DNA of 64,000 bases from JBQCHF01 sp051954955 (lineage in GTDB: Bacteria; Actinomycetota; Actinomycetes; Motilibacterales; Motilibacteraceae): positions 1 to 64,000 of the forward strand of contig JBQCHF010000126.1 of assembly GCA_051954955.1 (NCBI GenBank). The letters are read 5' to 3'. A program made the position numbers and the translations under genes. The number at the start of each line of letters is the position of its first letter. Within the stretch, counting starts at the first letter, position 1. The notes beneath the pieces were generated by a model that worked only from the letters and a program-made list of their open reading frames with translations, was not told the DNA's origin and ran no database searches. Positions 27,391 to 34,397 of this stretch are shown here, one piece after another.

Positions 27391-27753
27391 GTGGCGGTCA
27401 GGGCGATCCGCGGGGCGACCCAGCTGGACGAGGACGAGCGGGCGCACCTGCTCACCTCGGTGGAGGAGCTGGTCACCGAGCTGCTGCGCGCCAACGACCT
27501 GTCCACCGACCAGCTGATCTCGATGCTGTTCACCACCACCCCGGACCTGCACAGCGAGTTCCCGGCGCTGGCCGCCCGCCAGCTCGGCATCGGCGACGTG
27601 CCGCTCATGTGCGCCCAGGAGATCGACGTGCCCGGCGCGCTGCCCCGGGTGGTTCGGGTGCTGGTGCACGCCGAGCTGGACGTGCCGCGCTCGGCGGTCA
27701 AGCACGTCTACCTGCGCGGTGCGCGCGCGCTGCGCCGCGACCTCGCCCAGTGA
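27391..27753 (+). CDS. aroH: Chorismate mutase, AroH type
   Basis: 120 residues, the small trimeric AroH fold. VRAIRGATQLDED opens the protein and includes the conserved Arg; LFTTTPDLHSEFPALAAR and the Cys-containing PLMCAQEIDVPGALPRVVRVLVH follow. It converts chorismate to prephenate. TAGGGT at 27343-27348 may be its -10; GGGAGG precedes the GTG. The next gene, tyrA, uses its product, so the two form a tyrosine pathway pair. Confidence 0.93.
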   Translation: MAVRAIRGATQLDEDERAHLLTSVEELVTELLRANDLSTDQLISMLFTTTPDLHSEFPALAARQLGIGDVPLMCAQEIDVPGALPRVVRVLVHAELDVPRSAVKHVYLRGARALRRDLAQ

Positions 27754-27775
27754 CCCGTCCCGACCCGGTCGACGC

Positions 27776-28876
27776 ATGCTGATCCGCCGCCTGGCCGTCG
27801 TGGGCACCGGCCTGATCGGCACCTCGGTCGCGCTGGCCGCCCGTGGCGCCGGGGTGGACGTGGTGCTCCACGACGTCGACCCGCAGGTGGCCCGCCGCGC
27901 CGCCGACCTGGGGGCGGGCCGTCTCGCCGGCACCGGCTGGGGGCAGCCGGCGCACCCGGACGACGTCGCCGACCTCGTGCTGGTGGCCTGCCCGCCCGGG
28001 CTCACCGCGCAGGTGCTGCTCGAGGCCCAGCAGCAGGGCCTGGGGACCACCTACACCGACGTGGCGAGCGTGAAGGCCCAGCCGCTGGCGCGGATCGAGG
28101 CCGCCGGGGGAGCGGACAGCTACGTCGGCGGGCACCCGATGGCCGGGCGCGAGCGCAGCGGGCCCGGCGCCGCGCGCGGCGACCTGTTCCTGGGCCGGCC
28201 CTGGGTGCTCACCCCGGGCGCGGCCGGGCCGGGCCACCTCGAGCGCGTGCAGTCGCTGGTGCAGCTGTGCGGCGCGCTGCCGGTCGTGCTGCCGGCCGCC
28301 GCGCACGACGAGGCGGTCGCCCTGGTCTCGCACGCCCCGCAGGTGCTGTCCTCGCTGGTGGCCGCCCGGCTGCGCGACGCCGCGCCGGCCGCGGTGGAGC
28401 TGGCCGGGCAGGGCGTGCGTGACGTCACCCGGATCGCCGCCAGCGACCCCGATCTGTGGACGGGGATCCTGGCGGCCAACGCCGGGCCGGTGCGCGACGT
28501 GCTGGTGGCGCTGCGGGCGGACCTGGACCTCTTCGTCGCCGCGCTGGACGCGCTCGCCTCCGACAACGGCACCGGCGCTGCCGACGAGGTGCGCGGGCTG
28601 CTCGCCGACGGCGTGGCCGGCCGCGCCCGGATCCCCGGCAAGCACGGCGCCCCCGCGGTGGCCTACGCCGCGGTGCCGGTCGTCATCGGCGACCGCCCCG
28701 GCGAGCTGGCCCGGCTGCTGGTCGCCGCCGGCGAGGCCGGGGTCAACGTGGAGGACGTCAGCATCGAGCACTCGCCCGGCCAGCCGGTCGGCCTGGTCGA
28801 GCTGGCGGTCAAGCCCGCCGCCGCCGACGACCTGGCCGCCGCCCTGCGCGCGGCCGGCTGGACCGTCCACCGCTGA
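27776..28876 (+). CDS. tyrA: Prephenate dehydrogenase
   Basis: 366 residues. The N-terminal NAD(P) Rossmann motif is LAVVGTGLIGTSVALAARG. The prephenate-binding region includes DVASVKAQPL and GGHPMAGRERSGPGAA. The C-terminal ~75 residues look like an ACT regulatory domain (PVVIGDRPGELARLLVAAGEAGVNVEDVSIEH), which fits feedback control by tyrosine. It oxidises prephenate to 4-hydroxyphenylpyruvate. It lies 22 bp after aroH; the ATG lacks a clear Shine-Dalgarno. Confidence 0.94.
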   Translation: MLIRRLAVVGTGLIGTSVALAARGAGVDVVLHDVDPQVARRAADLGAGRLAGTGWGQPAHPDDVADLVLVACPPGLTAQVLLEAQQQGLGTTYTDVASVKAQPLARIEAAGGADSYVGGHPMAGRERSGPGAARGDLFLGRPWVLTPGAAGPGHLERVQSLVQLCGALPVVLPAAAHDEAVALVSHAPQVLSSLVAARLRDAAPAAVELAGQGVRDVTRIAASDPDLWTGILAANAGPVRDVLVALRADLDLFVAALDALASDNGTGAADEVRGLLADGVAGRARIPGKHGAPAVAYAAVPVVIGDRPGELARLLVAAGEAGVNVEDVSIEHSPGQPVGLVELAVKPAAADDLAAALRAAGWTVHR

Positions 28877-28883
28877 CCACCCT

Positions 28884-29015
28884 CGTGATCATGCAATCCA
28901 CGTGATCATGCAATCCACGTGATCACGAGAGTCCGGTGATCGGGCGATCGGCCCACGGCGAGGGACGGATCCGGGGACGCCGACCTTTCAAGATCATGAG
29001 AATTGCATGATCACG
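28884..29015 (+). repeat. 17-nt tandem repeat with distant inverted copy, locus 1
   Basis: CGTGATCATGCAATCCA occurs at 28884-28900 and 28901-28917, with a partial third unit at 28918-28929. The inverted copy TTGCATGATCACG lies at 29003-29015, about 75 nt downstream. The element fills most of the 216-bp tyrA-cmk gap. TAGGAT at 29042-29047 after it is a candidate cmk -10. Confidence 0.88.
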
Positions 29016-29092
29016 CAGAGGTGGAGGGGGTGGACGCCGTCTAGGATCGCCGTCGGCGCGGGGGAGCGGCGAGGACGAGGAGCTGGGCAGCG

Positions 29093-29827
29093 GTGGGCGA
29101 GGGCACGACGGGCACGCAGGACGGTCACCGGGGCCTCGTCGTCGCGATCGACGGGCCCTCCGGGTCGGGCAAGTCGACCGTGTCCCGCCGGGTGGCCGCA
29201 GCGCTGGGGGTCCGCTACCTCGACACCGGCGCGATGTACCGGGCGCTGACCTGGTGGGCCCTGGACCAGCACGTCGACCGGGCCGACGCCGAGGCGGTGG
29301 CCGACCTCGCCCGGAAGCTGCCGCTGACCATGGTGCAGGACCCCGAGCAGCCGCGCGTCGTGGTGGGCGAGGTCGACGTCACCGCCGCCATCCGGGAGAC
29401 GCGGGTGTCCGAGGCGGTGTCCGCGGTGGCGACCAACCTCGAGGTGCGGGCGGAGCTGGTCCGCCGCCAGCGCGAGCTCATCGCCGCGGGCGTCGAGCAG
29501 ACCGGGGGAGCGGTGGCCGAGGGGCGCGACATCACCACCGTGGTGGCACCGCAGGCCCCGGTCCGGATCCTGCTCACCGCCGACGAGTCCGCCCGGCTGG
29601 CCCGCCGGGCCCGCGAGGTGCACGGCGAGGACAGCGCCGAGGCGCTCGCCGCCACCCGCCGTCAGGTCGTCGTCCGGGACGCCAGGGACAGCACGGTCTC
29701 GCAGTTCCTGGCTCCGGCCGAGGGCGTGGTCGAGATCGACTCCTCGCACCTGGGCATCGACGAGGTCGTGGCCGCGGTGCTGGCGCAGGTCGAGCGCGTG
29801 GCGCCGGGGCTCGCGGCCGGTCGATAG
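29093..29827 (+). CDS. cmk: Cytidylate kinase
   Basis: 244 residues that phosphorylate CMP and dCMP. The P-loop is IDGPSGSGKSTVSRRVA, followed by YLDTGAMYRALTW, the NMP-binding segment (RGVxT-type VSEAVSAVATNLEVR), EGRDITTVVAP and the lid LARRAREVHGE. GTG start; GAGGAG lies about 12 nt upstream. The order before der is conserved in actinobacteria. Confidence 0.95.
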   Translation: MGEGTTGTQDGHRGLVVAIDGPSGSGKSTVSRRVAAALGVRYLDTGAMYRALTWWALDQHVDRADAEAVADLARKLPLTMVQDPEQPRVVVGEVDVTAAIRETRVSEAVSAVATNLEVRAELVRRQRELIAAGVEQTGGAVAEGRDITTVVAPQAPVRILLTADESARLARRAREVHGEDSAEALAATRRQVVVRDARDSTVSQFLAPAEGVVEIDSSHLGIDEVVAAVLAQVERVAPGLAAGR

Positions 29828-29978
29828 GCTGGACGCCCAGCACCACCCCTCCATCACGTCCTGTCAGCACGTCCCTTCCGGCGACGTCCTGGCCCAGCCG
29901 GACGGCGCGAGCGGACCGTCCGGCCCGAGCGGTCGACGTCCTGCGGCCCCGTCCCCCTTCCCGATCGGCAGTGTGAGC

Positions 29979-31412
29979 ATGAGCAGCGGCGACGACTGGG
30001 ACGGCGCCCTCGGCGCGGACGAGCTCGCCGAGTGGGAGGCCGAAGCCCTGGCCGACGGCGGCGCGGGCGACGTCGACGGCGCCTCCGGCCCGACCGGCGC
30101 GCTGCCGGTGCTGGCCGTCGTCGGCCGCCCGAACGTCGGCAAGTCCACGATGGTGAACCGCATCCTGGGCCGGCGCGAGGCTGTGGTCGAGGACGTCCCC
30201 GGCGTCACCCGCGACCGCGTCCCCTACGACGCATCGTGGAACGGGCGCAGCTTCACCGTGGTCGACACCGGCGGCTGGGAGCCCGACGCCGTCGGCATGG
30301 CCGCCCGGGTGGCCGCCCAGGCCGAGCTGGCGATCGACACCGCCGACGCCGTGCTGTTCGTCGTGGACGCCACGGTGGGCACCACCGACACCGACGAGGC
30401 CGTGGTGCGGGTGCTGCGCCGCTCGGGCAAGCCGGTGGTGCTGGCCGCGAACAAGGTGGACGGCCCGTCCGCGGAGGCCGAGGCCGCCTCGCTGTGGTCC
30501 CTCGGGCTCGGTGAGCCCTACCCGGTCTCCGCGCTGCATGGGCGGGGGAGCGGCGACCTGCTCGACGCCGTCCTGGCCGCGCTGCCCGCGGCGCCGACCG
30601 AGCGCGTGATCGCCACGGGCGGCCCGCGGCGGGTCGCCCTGCTGGGCAAGCCGAACGTGGGCAAGTCGAGCCTGCTCAACAAGCTGGCCGGCGAGGAGCG
30701 CGTCGTCGTCGACAACGTCGCCGGCACCACCCGGGACCCGGTGGACGAGCTGATCGAGCTGGGCGACCGGACCTGGCGCTTCGTCGACACCGCCGGCATC
30801 CGCCGCCGGGTGCACCAGACCAGCGGCGCGGACTTCTACGCCAGCCTGCGCACCCAGGCCGCGCTGGAGAAGGCCGAGGTGGCGATCGTCCTCATCGACG
30901 CCAGCGAGCCACTGGCCGAGCAGGACACCCGGATCATCAGCATGGTGGTCGAGGCCGGGCGTGCCCTGGTCATCGCCTACAACAAGTGGGACCTGCTCGA
31001 CGAGGACCGCCGGCTGGTGCTCGAGCGCGAGATCGAGCGCGAGCTGATCCGGGTGCCCTGGGCGCCGCGGATCAACGTCTCGGCCCGCACCGGCCGCCAC
31101 CTGGACCGGCTGGTGCCGGCGCTGGAGACGTCGCTGGAGAGCTGGGACACCCGCGTCCCCACCGGCCGGCTCAACGCCTTCCTCGGCGAGCTGGTGGCGG
31201 CCACCCCGCCCCCGGTGCGCGGCGGCAAGCAGCCCAAGATCCTCTTCGCCACCCAGGCGGGGACCCGGCCGCCCCGGTTCGTGCTGTTCACCAGCGGCTT
31301 CCTCGAGGCCGGCTACCGCCGGTTCATCGAGCGCCGGCTGCGCGAGGAGTTCGGCTTCGAGGGCTCGCCGGTGGAGGTCTCGGTGCGGGTGCGGGAGAAG
31401 CGCAAGCGCTAG
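29979..31412 (+). CDS. der: Ribosome assembly GTPase Der (EngA)
   Basis: 477 residues with two tandem GTPase domains: first P-loop VVGRPNVGKSTMVNRI and NKVD, second P-loop LLGKPNVGKSSLLNKL and NKWD. A C-terminal KH-like domain (TRPPRFVLFTSGF) follows. Der helps 50S subunit maturation. The ~45-residue acidic N-terminal extension is usual for actinobacteria. A TAGGCT at 29825-29830 overlapping the cmk stop is a possible -10. An in-frame GTG at 29973 is an alternative start. Confidence 0.95.
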   Translation: MSSGDDWDGALGADELAEWEAEALADGGAGDVDGASGPTGALPVLAVVGRPNVGKSTMVNRILGRREAVVEDVPGVTRDRVPYDASWNGRSFTVVDTGGWEPDAVGMAARVAAQAELAIDTADAVLFVVDATVGTTDTDEAVVRVLRRSGKPVVLAANKVDGPSAEAEAASLWSLGLGEPYPVSALHGRGSGDLLDAVLAALPAAPTERVIATGGPRRVALLGKPNVGKSSLLNKLAGEERVVVDNVAGTTRDPVDELIELGDRTWRFVDTAGIRRRVHQTSGADFYASLRTQAALEKAEVAIVLIDASEPLAEQDTRIISMVVEAGRALVIAYNKWDLLDEDRRLVLEREIERELIRVPWAPRINVSARTGRHLDRLVPALETSLESWDTRVPTGRLNAFLGELVAATPPPVRGGKQPKILFATQAGTRPPRFVLFTSGFLEAGYRRFIERRLREEFGFEGSPVEVSVRVREKRKR

Positions 31413-31508
31413 CCGTCAGCCCGCATCATCCGGCAGCCGACGGTGTCGCCGCCTGGCGCCCAGCCTGCGGTAGTGTTCTCTCTCGTCCGGCGGCGAGCCG
31501 CCAGGGCC

Positions 31509-31582
<74 letters not shown>

Positions 31583-31592
31583 CGGGCAGACG

Positions 31593-31627
31593 CAAGGGCC
31601 GGCTCCGATGACGGAGCCGGCCCTTGT
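31593..31627 (+). terminator. Terminator after tRNA-Pro
   Basis: Perfect 14-bp stem (31593-31606 with 31613-31626), 6-nt loop, starting 10 nt after the tRNA. The U-tract is minimal. Confidence 0.75.
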
Positions 31628-31705
31628 CGCATCTCCTGGATCTTGATGCGCGGCAACGCTCGAGGCGGGTGCACAGCGCATCGACCTCCCCGCAGGGTGG
31701 CGGTC

Positions 31706-33283
31706 TCACCGGACGGTGAACGAGGTGACCACCTTCGCCGAACCCCGGATGATGATCGTGTAGGCCTGCTGGCGCGAGCGGAACGTGGGGAAGTGCCAGC
31801 CGGCGATCGGCCGGGTGAGGCCGTGCGGCAGCGCGGACACCCGCCCGGTGGTGCTGACGGTCAAGGTGCGGCCGGAGGGGTGGGTGAAGGTGAGCGAGGT
31901 GGCGCTCGACCGCTTCAGCCGCCAGGCCGGGTCCAGGGTCCAGTTCTGCAGGAACGCGGCGCTGCCGGCGAAGGTGTCGGTGACCCGCATGGTGCGGGTG
32001 GCCGCGTTCACGTTGACGTCGCGGCTGTGCGCGCGGCCGTAGAGGCTGTCGCGCAGGAGCCAGGCGTGGGCGCGGCTCTGCACCTTGGAGGAGGCCAGGC
32101 TGACCGTCGCCCTGGTGTTCAGCCGGCCGGTGGTCGACACGGCCGTGTTCTGGGCCGCGGCGCTGAGCTGGTAGGCGTTCCAGGGGGAGCGGGCGTCGTA
32201 GTCGAACCGCCCGGCCCCCACCAGGACCCGCACCCCGGACGTCGTGAACGTCACCCCGCCGCGGTCCTGGTGACCGTGCGCGCGGCGGGCCGGGCCGAAC
32301 CGGACGGTGTAGTAGGTGGTCTTCGGGTCCGACCAGGACCAGCGCCCCATCACCCAGCCCGCGGAGGGATCGCGGAAGGCTCCCGGGCGCCAGGTCGGAG
32401 AGCCGGGCAGGCCCGGCACCTGGTCGCTGTCGCCGATCTGCACCAGGTCGCCGTCGGGCTCGGTCATCCAGCTCAGCGCGGTGCGCGCCCGCTGGAGCGA
32501 GGTCGTGAGCATCGCGACGGTCCCCTCCGTGCCGGGCGAGGCCTCGAGCACGTCCCGCGCGTTCGACCACATGCTGATCAGCGCCTGCTGGTACTCCGAG
32601 GACTGCTCCCAGGTGACCCCGCTGGGGGAGAAGGCCAGCGGCGCCTCGTGGGCCAGCCGGGCCAGGGCCTGGGACTTCCAGGACGGGACGCCGAGCGCGT
32701 CGGCCGCCTGGACCAGGAACAGGTTGGCCATCAGCCCGTGGTTGTGCACCGGGCGGTACGGCGGACCGTAGTAGCGCGGGCCGAGCAGGACCGCGGCGGC
32801 GGACCGCATGCTCGGGACGAGCCGCTGGTCCTGGGTGAGCGCGTAGACGCAGGTGAGCGCCTGCAGCCGGCGCAGCGAGGTCCCCTCGTCCCATCCCGCG
32901 GCCGACGTGCCAGGGTCGGGGTCCTGCTGCTCGAAGGTCACCACCTGCTGGACCAGGGCGTCCAGGGACTGCTGCTGCTGGTCGTCGTAGGCGCGCTGGG
33001 CCAGGGCGGGCATCCACATCAGCCCGCGGAAGTGCATCTGCCAGCTGGGGTCGGAGACGGGCGGGGCGGTCCACCAGCCGGCCGGGATGGCGCCGACGAC
33101 GAAGGCCCGGCCGGACAGGCTCACCTGGATCGGCTGGCCGTCGGTCACCGGGGCGTCCGCGGGCGCCGCGCAGCGCACCCCGGTGCCGGTCGCGGCCAGG
33201 CCCTCCGCGCTCGGGGCCCCCACCAGCGAGACCAGCAGGCCACCGGTCAGCGCCAGCACAGCAGTCTTCCTGCGACGTCGCAC
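31706..33283 (-). CDS. Secreted heparinase II/III- or alginate-lyase-like protein
   Basis: 525 residues from a GTG preceded by GGGGGAG. The N-terminus (RRRRKTAVLALTGGLLVSLVG then an AxA-type site) is a signal peptide. The first ~300 residues look like an alpha/alpha toroid (HNHGLMANLFLVQAADALG, FSPSGVTWEQSSEYQQALI). The rest is a beta-rich domain with RRAHGHQDRGGVTF, where a His is conserved in heparinase II/III lyases. It probably cleaves an extracellular acidic polysaccharide. It is the only gene on this strand between 5.5 and 49 kb and is not part of the conserved blocks, suggesting a later insertion beside the tRNA. Confidence 0.72.
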   Translation of the reverse strand: MRRRRKTAVLALTGGLLVSLVGAPSAEGLAATGTGVRCAAPADAPVTDGQPIQVSLSGRAFVVGAIPAGWWTAPPVSDPSWQMHFRGLMWMPALAQRAYDDQQQQSLDALVQQVVTFEQQDPDPGTSAAGWDEGTSLRRLQALTCVYALTQDQRLVPSMRSAAAVLLGPRYYGPPYRPVHNHGLMANLFLVQAADALGVPSWKSQALARLAHEAPLAFSPSGVTWEQSSEYQQALISMWSNARDVLEASPGTEGTVAMLTTSLQRARTALSWMTEPDGDLVQIGDSDQVPGLPGSPTWRPGAFRDPSAGWVMGRWSWSDPKTTYYTVRFGPARRAHGHQDRGGVTFTTSGVRVLVGAGRFDYDARSPWNAYQLSAAAQNTAVSTTGRLNTRATVSLASSKVQSRAHAWLLRDSLYGRAHSRDVNVNAATRTMRVTDTFAGSAAFLQNWTLDPAWRLKRSSATSLTFTHPSGRTLTVSTTGRVSALPHGLTRPIAGWHFPTFRSRQQAYTIIIRGSAKVVTSFTVR

Positions 33284-33495
33284 CGCGAACTCCCCCGCCT
33301 GTTCGGCCGCCGTCCCTCGACGCCCCCCTGCGCCCACGCCCCGTGCACGACCGCATCGGCACAGTAACCGAGAAGGGTGCCCAGAACGGCGAAAGCGGCG
33401 TCGGCGGGTCGAACCGGTCGTGGTGGGCGGTGCCCGCGGCGGGCGGCGGCCTGAGGCGGTACGGCCGGTGGGGCGCCGTCCCGACCCGGCGCGGG

Positions 33496-33501
33496 TAGGG
33501 T
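33496..33501 (+). promoter_or_regulatory. -10 element for leaderless pgsA mRNA
   Basis: TAGGGT 6 nt before GTG 33508, with no Shine-Dalgarno between. Confidence 0.5.
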
Positions 33502-33507
33502 CGCGGT

Positions 33508-34293
33508 GTGGCCAGCGTTGCCCCGGACCCCCGGGGGGCCGACAGGAGCGACGTGAGCGACAGGAGCGACAGGAACGACAGGAACGACCGCGACGGGACG
33601 GCTCTGGCCGATGCCGTCGATCGGTCCGGTCCCGCGGCCGGCGAGGCCCTGGCAGGCGGTTCCGCAGCGGTCGGCGATCGCGTGCTCACCGTGCCCAACG
33701 CGCTCAGCCTGCTGCGGCTGGTCGGCGTGCCGGTGTTCCTGTGGCTGATCCTCGCTCACCACGACGGCTGGGCCCTGGCCGTGCTGATGGTCAGCGGCGC
33801 CACCGACTACCTCGACGGCAAGCTCGCGCGGCGCTGGAACCAGATGACCCGGCTGGGGCAGCTGCTGGACCCGCTCGCGGACCGGCTCTACATCCTCGCC
33901 ACCCTCGTCGGGCTGACGATCCGGAACATCCTGCCGCTGTGGCTCACCGTGCTGATCGTGGGGCGCGACGTGCTGCTGGCCGGCACGCTGCCGGTCCTGC
34001 GCCGGCACGGCTACGGGCCCCTGCCGGTGCACTTCCTCGGCAAGGCGGCCACCTTCAACCTGCTCTACGCCTTCCCGCTGCTCCTGCTGGGTGATGGCAG
34101 CGGCGCGATCGCCACCGTCGCCAACGTGTTCGGTTGGGCCTTCGCGATCTGGGGGACCTGTCTGTACTGGTGGGCCGGGGTGCTCTACGTGGTCCAGGTC
34201 CGTCAGCTCGCGATGGCCGCTCGCGGCACTAGCACCGGGAGCGCGGGGGGACCCGTGGGATCGGTGGGATCGGAGGGTTCGGGCGCAGGCTGA
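33508..34293 (+). CDS. pgsA: CDP-alcohol phosphatidyltransferase (PgsA-like)
   Basis: 261 residues, four to six membrane helices. The CDP-alcohol motif D-x2-DG-x2-AR-x8-G-x3-D-x3-D is complete, running from TDYLDGKLARR to LLDPLADR. It transfers a phosphatidyl group from CDP-diacylglycerol to an alcohol such as glycerol-3-phosphate; the acceptor is not decided by sequence. It matches Rv1822 (pgsA2) in position. The first 55 residues are disordered with DRSDRNDRNDRD from a short tandem repeat; the last 25 are Gly/Ser-rich. Confidence 0.9.
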   Translation: MASVAPDPRGADRSDVSDRSDRNDRNDRDGTALADAVDRSGPAAGEALAGGSAAVGDRVLTVPNALSLLRLVGVPVFLWLILAHHDGWALAVLMVSGATDYLDGKLARRWNQMTRLGQLLDPLADRLYILATLVGLTIRNILPLWLTVLIVGRDVLLAGTLPVLRRHGYGPLPVHFLGKAATFNLLYAFPLLLLGDGSGAIATVANVFGWAFAIWGTCLYWWAGVLYVVQVRQLAMAARGTSTGSAGGPVGSVGSEGSGAG

Positions 34294-34350
34294 CTCGGCA
34301 GGGCTGACTCGACCAGACGCGGTGCGGCGCGGACGAGAGGGAGGACCAGC

Positions 34351-34397
34351 ATGGGGGCCGGATCGTTCAGGGGACTCTCGTGACGGTGCCGTCGTGA
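34351..34397 (+). promoter_or_regulatory. Two overlapping mini-frames leading into the manC-like gene
   Basis: A strong GGGAGGA precedes ATG 34351, which opens a 10-codon frame ending TGA 34381-34383. That stop overlaps a GTG (34380) opening a 5-codon frame whose TGA (34395-34397) overlaps the next gene's GTG (34394). The downstream GTG has no Shine-Dalgarno of its own. Translation by re-initiation is possible; this is inference. Confidence 0.4.

Noticed and set aside
28884..29015. CRISPR array
   Set aside because: The 17-nt units are directly adjacent with no unique spacers, and no cas gene is near.
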